DNA of 19,771 bases from Bordetella parapertussis (GCA_945862305.1 CAMAXF010000015.1:1-19771); one strand, 5' to 3'. Shown: positions 9,273 through 17,502, counted from the first letter of the stretch. A program made the numbers and translations. The notes: generated by a model from the letters alone, not told the origin.

Positions 9273-9892
9273 GCAAGACGCCAGGCCAGCCCACGCGGCT
9301 GCTGATGATCGACAACTACGATTCCTTCACCTACAACCTGGTGCAGTACTTCGGTGAGTTGGGTGCGCAGGTGACCACCGTGCGCAACGATGCCCAGACC
9401 GTCTCGGCGCTCCTCGACCGACCGGCTGCCGAGCGGCCGCAGCACATTGTGATTTCACCGGGGCCTTGCAGCCCTGCAGAGGCAGGCATTTCGGTGGCAC
9501 TCATCCAGGCCGTGGCCCAGATGCCCAAGCCCATTCCCCTACTCGGGGTCTGTCTGGGCCATCAGGCCATTGGCGCAGCCTTCGGGGCCAAGGTGGTGCG
9601 GGCCAAGTCCATCATGCATGGCAAGACTTCGCCCGTGACCCACCGTGGCGAGAGCGTCTTCAAAGGCCTGCCCAACCCGCTCACCGTCACGCGCTACCAC
9701 TCCCTGGCCATTGAACGTGCAAGCCTGCCCCCGTTTCTCACGGTCACAGCCTGGACGGCCGACGACGAGATCATGGGCGTGCAGCACGAGCGCCTGCCCA
9801 TTCACGGCGTGCAGTTCCACCCCGAATCCATCCTCACGGAAAAGGGGCATGCCCTGCTACAGAACTTCTTAGAGATTCCGTCGCCGGGCTAG
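9269..9892 (+). CDS. trpG: Anthranilate synthase component II, glutamine amidotransferase
   Basis: A class I glutamine amidotransferase of 207 residues that supplies ammonia to TrpE. It shows [12 protein letters not shown] (13-24), [12 protein letters not shown] (62-73), the nucleophile Cys95 in [10 protein letters not shown], and the His-Glu pair in VQFHPES (H184, E186). The ATGA overlap with trpE and the adjacency favour TrpG; PabA is nearly identical in sequence, and a dual role cannot be excluded. The N-terminus has about eight extra residues before the conserved core. The gene converges on rpe with an 82-nt gap that holds no clear terminator. Confidence 0.94.
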   Translation: MSKTPGQPTRLLMIDNYDSFTYNLVQYFGELGAQVTTVRNDAQTVSALLDRPAAERPQHIVISPGPCSPAEAGISVALIQAVAQMPKPIPLLGVCLGHQAIGAAFGAKVVRAKSIMHGKTSPVTHRGESVFKGLPNPLTVTRYHSLAIERASLPPFLTVTAWTADDEIMGVQHERLPIHGVQFHPESILTEKGHALLQNFLEIPSPG

Positions 9893-9974
9893 TCGCTTGG
9901 CGGCTTGCTGGCTCGTTGTCTTGGCCTCAGGGGCTTGTTTGCCCTCGCGCCTGGCGTCTGCCCTAGCTCCTATT
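9893..9974. other. Convergent gap trpG/rpe
   Basis: No hairpin-plus-T terminator is visible for either gene. On the minus strand an open frame without any ATG, GTG or TTG start runs from about 9990 to the TAA at 9869-9871 and reads ...[19 protein letters not shown]. It is one frame off rpe. It may be a decayed tail or chance. Confidence 0.4.
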
Positions 9975-10685
9975 TCATTGGCCGGCCGAGCTCAACGCCG
10001 ACTGAAACTGCTGGAAGATGTCTTGGTAGTGGCGGCCATCGCCATCGGGCGCACCAAAAATGGCCGAGCCCGCCACGAAGGTGTCCGCACCCGCGGCAGC
10101 CACCGCAGCAATGTTCTCCACCTTGATGCCGCCATCCACCTCCAGCCGAATGGGCTGGCCGCCCTGGGCCAGGTGCACATCGATGCGGGCCCGCACGGCC
10201 TTAATCTTCTCAAGTGTGGAGGGAATGAAGGCCTGGCCGCCGAAGCCCGGGTTTACGCTCATGAGCAGAATCATGTCGATCTTGTCCATGACCCAGTCCA
10301 GGTGCTCAAGCGGCGTACCAGGGTTGAAGACCAGTCCGCCCTTGCAGCCTTGGTCGTGGATGAGCTGCAGGCTGCGGTCGATGTGCTGCGAGGCCTCGGG
10401 GTGAAAGGTGATGTAACTGGCCCCTGCCTTGGCGAAATCGGTGATGAGGGCATCCACCGGCGAGACCATCAGGTGGACATCAATGGGAATCTCCACATGG
10501 GGCCGAATGGCCTTGCAGACGAGCGGGCCCACCGTGAGGTTGGGAACGTAATGGTTGTCCATCACGTCGAAGTGAATAAACCCAGCACCCGCGGCCTCCA
10601 CCGCCTTGACCTCTTCGCCCAGGCGGGCAAAGTCGGCCGAGAGAATGCTCGGTGCAATGCAGTGCGGTAGTCTCGTATGTTGCAT
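9975..10685 (-). CDS. rpe: Ribulose-phosphate 3-epimerase
   Basis: Interconverts ribulose 5-phosphate and xylulose 5-phosphate in the pentose phosphate (and, where present, Calvin) pathway. The 236-residue TIM barrel shows APSILSADF (11-19), [15 protein letters not shown] with metal ligand H38 and catalytic D40, IDVHLMV with H71, [10 protein letters not shown] (142-151), and LEVDGGI with D184. The ATG at 10685 has GGGAGG 4 nt upstream, which selects it over a TTG at 10697. A 27-codon membrane ORF precedes it by 20 nt in the same direction. In many Burkholderiales rpe is followed by gph and then trpE; here gph is absent and rpe faces trpG tail-to-tail. Confidence 0.96.
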   Translation of the reverse strand: MQHTRLPHCIAPSILSADFARLGEEVKAVEAAGAGFIHFDVMDNHYVPNLTVGPLVCKAIRPHVEIPIDVHLMVSPVDALITDFAKAGASYITFHPEASQHIDRSLQLIHDQGCKGGLVFNPGTPLEHLDWVMDKIDMILLMSVNPGFGGQAFIPSTLEKIKAVRARIDVHLAQGGQPIRLEVDGGIKVENIAAVAAAGADTFVAGSAIFGAPDGDGRHYQDIFQQFQSALSSAGQ

Positions 10686-10689
10686 GCTT

Positions 10690-10695
10690 CCTCCC
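10690..10695 (-). promoter_or_regulatory. Shine-Dalgarno of rpe
   Basis: The minus strand reads GGGAGG, then AAGC, then ATG. It is one of the strongest ribosome sites in the window and fixes the rpe start at 10685. Confidence 0.85.
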
Positions 10696-10705
10696 AACGT
10701 CTTTT

Positions 10706-10789
10706 TTATTTTTTGCCGCGCATGGTCCAGACCACCAATCCAATGAGCAGGGCCAGTGCAACGCCGGCTTCAACCAAAATCAACCACAT
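10706..10789 (-). CDS. Small single-span membrane protein, 27 residues
   Basis: An ATG at 10789 opens a 27-codon frame ending in TAA, 20 nt before the rpe start. The product begins MWLILVEAG, continues with a run of hydrophobic residues ([10 protein letters not shown]) and ends WTMRGKK. This is one transmembrane helix with a positively charged C-terminus, predicted C-in. AAGGA lies 10 nt upstream of the ATG, a usable ribosome site. I do not recognise a named family. It could be a real small membrane protein or a translated leader affecting rpe. Its 3' end lies in an A-rich run (A6-T-A6) prone to slippage. Its start codon shares CATG with the proposed mltA start on the other strand. Confidence 0.55.
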   Translation of the reverse strand: MWLILVEAGVALALLIGLVVWTMRGKK

Positions 10790-11966
10790 GGTGCTTTTGT
10801 CCTTTCCGAAACGATACGTGAAGTTTGTCACGGCGACGATGGCCTTGATGATGGGTATGGCCCTGGTCGGGCCAGTTGGTTCCACCCCCACGGCTGGTTC
10901 GGAGCCCACCATGGGGGTGTTCGAGCCCATCGCCTTCTCTCAGGTGGAGGGCTGGGAGGAGGATGCCGTGGCCGAGGCCTGGCCCGCCTGGATGCGGGGC
11001 TGCACGGTGCTACCCAAGCGCGGGGAGCCCTTTACAGGCCTTTGTGCCCGCGCACAACTGGTGCCGGCCGACGACGCCCAGGCCATTCGCAGTTTTTTTG
11101 AGACCGAGTTTGTGCCCCACCGCCTGCGCGACCCCAAGGCCTCCGGTGGTGGCCGTCAGAACACGGTGACCGGCTATTACGAGCCCGAGCTCAAGGGCTC
11201 GCGTACCCGCTCCGAGCGCTTCAACACGCCGCTCTATCGGCCACCACCAGATTTGGTGACCGTGGACCTCAACAGCCCTTACCCAGAACTTCGCAAGTAC
11301 CGCCTGCGCGGCCGCCTCATTCAGACCCCGCAGGGCGAGACCGTGGTGCCTTACCCCACACGTGGGGAGCTCGAGACCCAAGGGCTCTTGAAGGGCCTGG
11401 AGATCTTGTACGTGGAAGACCCCGTGGAGGCCTTCTTTCTGCAAGTGCAGGGTTCGGGCCGTGTGGTGCTCGAGGATGGCTCGGTGGTGCGCCTGGCCTA
11501 TGCCAATCAGAATGGGCACCCTTACAGGTCGATTGGCCGCTGGCTCGTGGAGCAGGGTGAGCTCACCCTCTCGCAGGCCAGCATGCAAGGCATTCAGCGC
11601 TGGCTGGCCGCTAACCCGCATCGTCGCGATGAACTCCTCCACCAGAACCCCAGCATGATCTTCTTCCGGGAGCTGCCGTCGGGCATCAACCCCGACGATG
11701 GTCCGATTGGCTCTTTGGGCGTGCCGATCACCGCGGGCCGCTCGATCGCACTGGACCCACGCTATGTGTCGCTCGGCCTGCCCGTGTTCCTGAGCACGCA
11801 ACTGCCCAGTGGCCCCACACGCCGACTGGTCATGGCCCAGGACACGGGCTCAGCCATTCTGGGCCCGCATCGGGCGGATTTCTTCTTCGGCTCTGGGCCC
11901 GAGGCCGGTGCGGTGGCGGGCCGCATGAAGGCCCCTGGCGAGATGGTGGTGCTGCTGCCTCGGTAG
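10788..11966 (+). CDS. mltA: Membrane-bound lytic murein transglycosylase A (MltA)
   Basis: Cleaves the MurNAc-GlcNAc bond of peptidoglycan, forming 1,6-anhydro ends, in the periplasm. From ATG 10788 the product is 392 residues. Visible marks are NTVTGYYEPELKG, the MltA/3D-type barrel segment FFLQVQGSGRV, ANQNGHPYRSIG, and the C-terminal MAQDTGSAILGPHRADFFFG. In that segment Asp353 and Asp364 keep the 11-residue spacing of E. coli D297/D308, the latter catalytic. The N-terminus (KRYVK then FVTATMALMMGMALVGPVGS) looks like a signal peptide but has no lipobox cysteine, unlike E. coli MltA. The start is uncertain: GTG 10818 (MKFVTATM...) also fits, and neither has a Shine-Dalgarno. The stop is 10 nt before trpD. 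Confidence 0.9.
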   Translation: MVLLSFPKRYVKFVTATMALMMGMALVGPVGSTPTAGSEPTMGVFEPIAFSQVEGWEEDAVAEAWPAWMRGCTVLPKRGEPFTGLCARAQLVPADDAQAIRSFFETEFVPHRLRDPKASGGGRQNTVTGYYEPELKGSRTRSERFNTPLYRPPPDLVTVDLNSPYPELRKYRLRGRLIQTPQGETVVPYPTRGELETQGLLKGLEILYVEDPVEAFFLQVQGSGRVVLEDGSVVRLAYANQNGHPYRSIGRWLVEQGELTLSQASMQGIQRWLAANPHRRDELLHQNPSMIFFRELPSGINPDDGPIGSLGVPITAGRSIALDPRYVSLGLPVFLSTQLPSGPTRRLVMAQDTGSAILGPHRADFFFGSGPEAGAVAGRMKAPGEMVVLLPR

Positions 11967-11976
11967 AATCCGAGGC

Positions 11977-13155
11977 ATGACAGCTCAGCCCTCAGCCTCC
12001 GGTTCATCCGCAAGCCCGCCCGCGGCCTCGGCCTTCAACTCGGCCTCCAGCACAGCCTCTGGTGCCGCGCTGAGTATTCAGCAGGCCCTCACCCAGATCG
12101 TGGCCCGTCAAGACCTCTCGCGAGACGAGATGCTCGGCATCATGCGGCAGGTGATGTCGGGCGGAGTGCCCGCCGAACAGCTCGCAGGCCTCCTCATGGC
12201 GCTGCGCGTCAAGCGCGAGTCGGTCGATGAGATTGCGGCGGCCGCCCAAGTGATGCGCGAGTTCGCCACGCCCGTGCCCGTGAACCTGGCAGACATTCCC
12301 AACCTGGTGGACCTCTGCGGCACGGGTGGCGATGGTGCTCACAGTTTCAACATCTCCACCACGGCCATGTTCGTGGCCGCGGCTGCAGGCGCCAAGGTGG
12401 CCAAGCATGGCGGCCGGGCCGTGAGCTCGAGCACCGGCAGCGCGGATGTGCTCGAGGGCCTTGGGGCCAACATTCATTTGCCGCCTGAGCAGGTGGCCCA
12501 GTGCATTCGAGAGGTGGGGGTGGGCTTTATGTTCGCGCCCAACCACCACACGGCCATGAAGCATGTGGCGCCCGTGCGCAAGGCATTGGGCGTGCGCACC
12601 ATGTTCAACATTCTGGGCCCACTGACCAACCCGGCTGGGGCCAAGCACCAGCTGATGGGCGTGTTCTCCACAGACCTTGTGCGCACCCAGGCCGAAGTGC
12701 TGCGCAGCCTCGGCTCACAGCATGTGCTGGTGGTCCATGCCCGCAATGGCCTGGATGAAATCGCCATCGATGGCGAAACCTTTGTGGCCGAACTCACCCA
12801 CGAAGGGGATATTCACGAGCGGCTCATCTTTGCCCAGCAGTTTGGGGTGCCGGCCTACAACGCGCAGGACTTGGACAAAGGCCTGGGCGCCCGAAGCCTG
12901 GAGGAGGCCAAGGCCCGCATGGCCTCGGCCTTGAACAATGAGCCCGGCCCTGCGCGCGACATCGTGATGATGAACGCCGGTGCGGCTTTGTGGGCAGCCG
13001 ATGTGGCGAGCAGCCTGGCCGATGGCATTCGTCAGGCCAAGGCTGCATTGGAGAGCGGCGCGGCCAAGGCCAAGCTCGCAGCCTTTGTGGAGTTCACCCA
13101 GTCGGTGCAGGGCGGTCAGCCAGCCCAGGCCGCTGGCGCGAAGGGCGGGCGATGA
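11977..13155 (+). CDS. trpD: Anthranilate phosphoribosyltransferase
   Basis: Transfers phosphoribose from PRPP to anthranilate in tryptophan synthesis. The 392-residue product carries the glycine-rich PRPP loop CGTGGDG (114-120), SFNISTTA (123-130), the KHGGR...[14 protein letters not shown] segment (143-163) and [21 protein letters not shown]. The family core begins at about residue 32 ([11 protein letters not shown]). The first ~30 residues are a Ser/Ala/Pro-rich stretch ([20 protein letters not shown]...) not normal for TrpD. No better start exists closer to the core, since the next in-frame Met is E51-M52, inside the conserved domain. It ends in ATGA with trpC. It lies about 2.1 kb from trpG, separated by rpe and mltA. 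Confidence 0.95.
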   Translation: MTAQPSASGSSASPPAASAFNSASSTASGAALSIQQALTQIVARQDLSRDEMLGIMRQVMSGGVPAEQLAGLLMALRVKRESVDEIAAAAQVMREFATPVPVNLADIPNLVDLCGTGGDGAHSFNISTTAMFVAAAAGAKVAKHGGRAVSSSTGSADVLEGLGANIHLPPEQVAQCIREVGVGFMFAPNHHTAMKHVAPVRKALGVRTMFNILGPLTNPAGAKHQLMGVFSTDLVRTQAEVLRSLGSQHVLVVHARNGLDEIAIDGETFVAELTHEGDIHERLIFAQQFGVPAYNAQDLDKGLGARSLEEAKARMASALNNEPGPARDIVMMNAGAALWAADVASSLADGIRQAKAALESGAAKAKLAAFVEFTQSVQGGQPAQAAGAKGGR

Positions 13156-14072
13156 GCACTGCCGCGCCTCAGGGCGCAGACATCCTCAAGGCCATTCTGG
13201 CCACCAAGGCCCAGGAGGTGGCAGCCGCCAAGGCGGTGTGTTCGTTGGCCCAGATCGAGGCTGATGTGAAGGCTGCGAGTGCGGTTTCCGACGTGGCTGA
13301 TGCCTCTTCAGCGTCCGAGGTCCCCGATACAGCGGGGGATTCCGGTGCACGGGGTGCATCCAGTCATGACCCTCGTGGATTCCTGCGGGCACTGCAAGCC
13401 AAGCGCCAACAGGGGCTGCCCGCGGTGATTGCCGAGGTGAAGAAGGCAAGCCCCTCCAAGGGTGTGATTCGCAAGCGGTTCGATCCCGCCGAGATTGCCG
13501 CCCAGTACGAGACCGCTGGCGCAGCCTGCCTGTCGGTGCTCACCGACCGCGATTACTTCCAAGGCTCACCGGAGGACCTTCGCGCCGCACGCGCGGCCTG
13601 TGCGCTGCCGGTGCTGCGCAAGGATTTTCTGGTGGACCCTTACCAGGTCTTCGAGGCGCGCCTCTGGGGTGCAGACTGTGTCCTGCTCATTGTGGCCGCC
13701 CTTGCAGACAGCCAGATGCAGGAGCTCGAAGCCACCGCGATGGCCTTGGGCATGGATGTCTTGGTGGAGGTGCATGACGGCGATGAGCTCGACCGTGCCC
13801 TGAAACTTCGCACGCCGCTCGTGGGCATCAACAACCGCAACCTACACACCTTCGAGACCCGGCTGCGCACCACCATCGACCTGCTCGAGCGGGTGCCGCC
13901 CGAGAAATTCTTGGTGACCGAGAGTGGCATTCTGCAGGCCTTGGATGTGCAACTCATGCAAGACCACGGTGTGCATGCGTTTCTGGTGGGCGAAGCCATG
14001 ATGCGCCAGCCCGACCCGGGCCAGGCCTTGCAGGCCCTGTTCCGGGCCTTTGCGCCGCTGGAAGACAGCTAG
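13152..14072 (+). CDS. trpC: Indole-3-glycerol-phosphate synthase
   Basis: Closes the indole ring from carboxyphenylamino-deoxyribulose phosphate. The 306-residue TIM barrel shows [13 protein letters not shown] (92-104, with the catalytic Lys), [44 protein letters not shown] and VTESGIL. The family is usually ~260-270 residues. The excess is an Ala/Ser/Asp-rich insert at about 41-71 ([20 protein letters not shown]...) between the N-terminal helix and the barrel. It overlaps trpD as ATGA. This copy is monofunctional, with no TrpF domain attached. It converges on the DUF218 gene with a 7-nt gap and no terminator. Confidence 0.95.
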   Translation: MSTAAPQGADILKAILATKAQEVAAAKAVCSLAQIEADVKAASAVSDVADASSASEVPDTAGDSGARGASSHDPRGFLRALQAKRQQGLPAVIAEVKKASPSKGVIRKRFDPAEIAAQYETAGAACLSVLTDRDYFQGSPEDLRAARAACALPVLRKDFLVDPYQVFEARLWGADCVLLIVAALADSQMQELEATAMALGMDVLVEVHDGDELDRALKLRTPLVGINNRNLHTFETRLRTTIDLLERVPPEKFLVTESGILQALDVQLMQDHGVHAFLVGEAMMRQPDPGQALQALFRAFAPLEDS

Positions 14073-14079
14073 CGAAGCA

Positions 14080-14817
14080 TCAGTGGAGCTCGTAGTAGAG
14101 GCGTCCCAGCCACTCCCGCATGGCTTCGGAGGCGCGGAAGAACGCCTTTGCTTGGGGAACGAAATCGAGGAAGGTGGTCTGCTCGTTCGGTATCTTGAAG
14201 TCCACCCGATACGGCGTCACGATGAAGCGTTCAGCCTCAAAGAGGCGCTGGGCCCGGTGCATGTGAAAGGCAGACGTCACGAGAATGATCCTCTGCTGCT
14301 CGGGGGGCAATAGCGCTCGAACCGCCTTGGCCTCTTGTTCGGTGTTCTCCACATCGGCGGTGAGCAGCGTGCGCTCGGGTGGGACCCCCAGCCGGTGGGC
14401 CGTCTGCTGCAGGCGTTGGCCCTCATTGAACCCTTCGTACTCCCACGGCAGCCTGCCGCCCGTGAAGACCAGCACGGGGGCCTTGCCAGCCGCCAGAGCT
14501 TCAAGCCCTCCGAAGAAACGGTCTGGGTCCCCCCACTCAAAAATGGCGGGGTCTTCAGCGGGGGGGCTGAGCAGCATGCCACTCAGAATCACAATGGCAT
14601 CGGCCTGTGGAAGGCTGGCTGCATGGGTGCGCACCGTGTGGCCCTCCACGGCTCGCCAGAGGGCATTCGAGACCACGGGCGTGGAGAAAATCCAGAGCAC
14701 GGCAAGTGCCGCAATCATCGGCCCCCGAGCGCGACGCAGCACGCCCCAGAGCATGAGCAACATCACCAAGGCCAGGGGTGAGACCAAGAGTGGTAGGAGC
14801 TTGTGCAGATAGATCAT
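14080..14817 (-). CDS. YdcF/ElyC-type DUF218 membrane protein
   Basis: A 245-residue inner-membrane protein. Two hydrophobic segments lie near residues 5-27 and 34-50, followed by a DUF218 domain. That domain shows ADAIVILSGMLL (72-83), VLVFTGGRLPWE (115-126), ENTEQEAKAVRALL (157-170) and ILVTSAFHMHRAQRLFE (178-194). Relatives include ElyC and SanA, linked to envelope integrity; the biochemical activity is not established. It lies 60 nt downstream of rfbD on the same strand, so it may be transcribed with the rhamnose operon. The gap is a G-free tract on the coding strand, and no Shine-Dalgarno is visible before the ATG. Confidence 0.88.
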   Translation of the reverse strand: MIYLHKLLPLLVSPLALVMLLMLWGVLRRARGPMIAALAVLWIFSTPVVSNALWRAVEGHTVRTHAASLPQADAIVILSGMLLSPPAEDPAIFEWGDPDRFFGGLEALAAGKAPVLVFTGGRLPWEYEGFNEGQRLQQTAHRLGVPPERTLLTADVENTEQEAKAVRALLPPEQQRIILVTSAFHMHRAQRLFEAERFIVTPYRVDFKIPNEQTTFLDFVPQAKAFFRASEAMREWLGRLYYELH

Positions 14818-14830
14818 GGGCGAGGGGTCA

Positions 14831-14878
14831 GGTGGTGTGGGGTGGTGTGGGGTGGAGTGGTGTGGTGTAGGGTGGTAT
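14831..14878. repeat. C-free (plus) / G-free (minus) GGTGGTGTGG tract
   Basis: The plus strand carries 48 nt without a single C, built from GGTGGTGTGG-like units with GGGG and GGG runs. The minus strand is therefore an A/C-rich, G-free segment that fills most of the rfbD to DUF218 gap. Many G runs make a quadruplex on the plus strand possible. The units are imperfect, so this is a degenerate tandem repeat. Confidence 0.85.
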
Positions 14879-16041
14879 CAGTTGGTGGGGGTGAGCAAGG
14901 CTTGAAGCACTGGGCGCAGTTGGCCCGCCCAGTCCGGGCGCCCTTGTGCAATGACCGGAATGACTGGCGAATCGGCATCGCGCAAATGTTGCTCGCCGGG
15001 CTTTGCCGCAACGGCAGACGAGGGCTCCGATGGCCCACCTAGGTGAAAAGTGGCGATGGCGCTGCTGTTATCGAGAACGGAGTTCACGGGCCGGGGTGCC
15101 ATGGGCGCATTGCGGCCACTGGCCCGCATGCCTTGCTCGTACTCTGCGGTGCTCACAGCGAGAACCTGATCGTTTGATTGAATGCGCCAAGGCCTCGAGG
15201 GGGCTAGCGTGCGTGCTTCAGCCAACAGGTGCTGGGCAAATGCATGCCAGGTGGTTTCACCACCCGCTGTGAGGTGGAAGATGCCGCGCAGAGCCAGCCC
15301 CTCGCTCTGCGTCGCTGGCCATTGCGCGCAGACCTGCAAGAGGCTCTGCGCAATCCATTCGGCGCTGGTGGGCGCACCGTGCTGGTCGTTCACCACCCGA
15401 AGTTCATCTCGCTGCTCGGCCAAGGCCAGCATGGTCTTCACAAAGTTGCTGCCGTGGGCCGAGAACACCCAACTGGTTCGAGAGACCAGTGCGGGGTGGC
15501 CCTGCGTGGCCGCCATCAGGCGCGCCTCGCCCTCGGCCTTCGTGCGGCCATAGACGCACTGCGGGTTGACGGCGTCATCGGGTGTGTAGGCCTGCCCCAT
15601 GGGCTTACGGCCATCAAAGACATAGTCTGTTGAGAGGTGGATGACCGGCATGCCTGCCGCCTTGCAGACCTGCCCCAGGGTCTCCACCGCAGTAGCGTTG
15701 ATCGCCTGCGCGAGCTCGGGCTCGACCTCAGCACGGTCCACCGCTGTGTAGGCGGCTGCATTGATCACATGCGTGGGCTTGTGGGCGGCGAGTGCCGCGC
15801 GCAGTTGCTGCGCAAACAGCGGGCTCGCCAGGTCCGCCTCTTGGCGGGTGAGGCCGACTACTTTCAGAGTGTGCGCACCATCCGTGGGGCCATGAGCCAA
15901 GGCGACACGCTGCGACTCCCTAGCCTCTGTTCTCTCTCCTCCTTTCGCCGGCCTCAGCCACTGCCCGTTGAGCGCTGTCAGGGCGTGCCCCACTTGACCG
16001 GCTGCACCCAGCACCAAGACCTTCAAGTCAGTCTTTGTCAC
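14878..16041 (-). CDS. rfbD: dTDP-4-dehydrorhamnose reductase
   Basis: Last step of dTDP-L-rhamnose synthesis, reduction of dTDP-4-keto-L-rhamnose with NAD(P)H. The short-chain-dehydrogenase fold shows GAAGQVG (12-18), NAAAYTAVDRAE (94-105), LSTDYVFDG (136-144) and the catalytic YGRTK (Y164, K168). The 387-residue length is well above the usual ~290-300. One excess segment lies after the first helix (about 25-58, including RPAKGGERTEARESQRVALA), and another near the C-terminus (about 325-370). The start is GTG, overlapping the rfbC stop as GTGA. An internal AAAGGAGG (minus strand, in 15931-15945) sits in the first insert. Confidence 0.94.
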   Translation of the reverse strand: MTKTDLKVLVLGAAGQVGHALTALNGQWLRPAKGGERTEARESQRVALAHGPTDGAHTLKVVGLTRQEADLASPLFAQQLRAALAAHKPTHVINAAAYTAVDRAEVEPELAQAINATAVETLGQVCKAAGMPVIHLSTDYVFDGRKPMGQAYTPDDAVNPQCVYGRTKAEGEARLMAATQGHPALVSRTSWVFSAHGSNFVKTMLALAEQRDELRVVNDQHGAPTSAEWIAQSLLQVCAQWPATQSEGLALRGIFHLTAGGETTWHAFAQHLLAEARTLAPSRPWRIQSNDQVLAVSTAEYEQGMRASGRNAPMAPRPVNSVLDNSSAIATFHLGGPSEPSSAVAAKPGEQHLRDADSPVIPVIAQGRPDWAGQLRPVLQALLTPTN

Positions 16042-16613
16042 GAGGGCAGGGCTGCATCCTTCAGCAGCGGCGCCTGTTGGTCTTTGTTGGAGAGCAGTGG
16101 TGCAGCAATGCCGTGCTCCGCGAATGGCCAGTCGATGGCCAGGTCTGGGTCGTTCCAGGCCACCGCGCCCTCGCTGCAGGGCTTGTAGAAGTCGCTGGTC
16201 TTGTAGAGAAAGTCTGTTTGGTCCTCAAGCACCAGAAAGCCATGGCCAAAGCCGGCAGGAATGTAGAGCTGTTGATGGTCTCGGTCGGAGAGCTCGCAGC
16301 CTGCCCAGAGCCCAAAGGTGGGCGATCCCTTGCGGAGGTCCACGGCCACGTCGAACACGCGGCCCCGTGCCACACGCACCAACCTGGCCTGCGCATGTGG
16401 CGGGTGCTGGAAGTGAATGCCGCGCAGCACCCCCTTGTTGGAGTGGGAGTGGTTGTCTTGCACGAAGGTCGCGTCTATGCCGGCAAGAGACATAGCTCGG
16501 AGATTGAAACTTTCAAGTAAGAAGCCTCGACTGTCCCAAAAAACACGAGGACTGATTATGAGCACATCGGAAAAAGGGCTTAACGCTTCAAACTTCATAT
16601 CAAAGTCAGACAT
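16038..16613 (-). CDS. rfbC: dTDP-4-dehydrorhamnose 3,5-epimerase
   Basis: Cupin-fold epimerase of 191 residues that inverts C3 and C5 of dTDP-4-keto-6-deoxyglucose. Visible are [14 protein letters not shown] (24-37), GVLRGIHFQ with catalytic His67, [14 protein letters not shown] (88-101), [14 protein letters not shown] (118-131) and the Tyr of DFLYK (Y137). ATG 16613 overlaps the end of rfbA by 8 nt; a second in-frame ATG at 16598 (MKFEALSPF) is also possible, and neither has a clear Shine-Dalgarno. The first ~40 codons are much richer in A+T than the rest of the operon. Confidence 0.95.
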   Translation of the reverse strand: MSDFDMKFEALSPFSDVLIISPRVFWDSRGFLLESFNLRAMSLAGIDATFVQDNHSHSNKGVLRGIHFQHPPHAQARLVRVARGRVFDVAVDLRKGSPTFGLWAGCELSDRDHQQLYIPAGFGHGFLVLEDQTDFLYKTSDFYKPCSEGAVAWNDPDLAIDWPFAEHGIAAPLLSNKDQQAPLLKDAALPS

Positions 16614-17502
16614 CGATATCAGAAAGCAGATTTATTAGGTAGCGGCCATAGCCACTTTTAATCAGCGGTTGGGCCAGGCGCTCGAGTGCAGCGGCATCAA
16701 TCCAGCCCTGGCGCCAGGCAATCTCCTCAGGGCAGGCCACCTTTAAACCTTGTCGCTTTTCGATGGCGTGGATGAACTGGCCAGCCTCTAGCAGGCTCTC
16801 ATGGGTGCCGGTGTCCAGCCAGGCTTGGCCGCGGCCCATCACCTCCACCGTGAGCAAACCTTGCTCCAGGTAGAGCCGGTTCAGGTCAGTGATCTCGAGT
16901 TCGCCGCGCTGCGAGGGTTGGAGCCCTTTGGCAAGGCCCACCACCTGCTCGTCGTAGAAATAAAGGCCCGTCACCGCGTAACGGCTCTGTGGCTTGCTCG
17001 GCTTTTCCTCGAGTGAGACCGCCTGCCCCGCGTCATTGAAGGCCACCACACCGTAGCGTTCGGGGTCGGTTACTGGGTAAGCGAACAGGGTGGCTCCACT
17101 CCCGCTTGTAGCCAACTTTGTGAGACTTAAACCAAGGCTTTGGCCATAAAACAGGTTGTCTCCAAGAACGAGGGCGCTGGGCCGGCCAGCGATGAAGTCC
17201 TCCCCGATGAGGAATGCTTGGGCCAGGCCATCAGGCGAGGGCTGCACCGCGTATTGAATGGAGAGCCCCCACTGCGAGCCGTCGCCGAGCAGTTGCTCGA
17301 AGCGGGGCGTGTCTTGTGGGGTGGAGATCAGCAGGAACTCCCGAATGCCCGCGAGCATCAGGGTGGTGAGTGGGTAGAAAACCATCGGCTTGTCATAGAC
17401 CGGCAGCAGTTGCTTGCTCACGGCCAGCGTGGCCGGGTGCAGGCGTGTGCCAGAGCCACCCGCCAGGATGATGCCCACGCGGGACGCGCCGGCTCCCCTC
17501 AT
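16606..17502 (-). CDS. rfbA: Glucose-1-phosphate thymidylyltransferase
   Basis: Makes dTDP-glucose from dTTP and glucose 1-phosphate, the first step to dTDP-L-rhamnose. The 298-residue protein shows the nucleotidyltransferase signature [20 protein letters not shown] (11-30), [16 protein letters not shown] (38-53), VLGDNLFYG (112-120), [21 protein letters not shown] and [13 protein letters not shown] chose ATG 17502, overlapping the rfbB stop as ATGA; the open frame extends to ATG 17532, which would add ten residues. The length and motifs are normal for RmlA. Confidence 0.95.
   Translation of the reverse strand: MRGAGASRVGIILAGGSGTRLHPATLAVSKQLLPVYDKPMVFYPLTTLMLAGIREFLLISTPQDTPRFEQLLGDGSQWGLSIQYAVQPSPDGLAQAFLIGEDFIAGRPSALVLGDNLFYGQSLGLSLTKLATSGSGATLFAYPVTDPERYGVVAFNDAGQAVSLEEKPSKPQSRYAVTGLYFYDEQVVGLAKGLQPSQRGELEITDLNRLYLEQGLLTVEVMGRGQAWLDTGTHESLLEAGQFIHAIEKRQGLKVACPEEIAWRQGWIDAAALERLAQPLIKSGYGRYLINLLSDIDV

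Noticed and set aside
9869..9990. Basic, alanine-rich minus-strand frame after rpe
   Set aside because: No start codon and only about 40 codons; rpe is already full length, so a frameshifted extension is not needed.
11964..11976. TAGAAT as a -10 giving a leaderless trpD
   Set aside because: It overlaps the mltA stop and has no -35 at a proper distance.
14803..15042. 79-codon plus-strand frame across the G-rich tract
   Set aside because: Repeats such as GVVWGGVVW come from the tract itself and it overlaps rfbD antisense.
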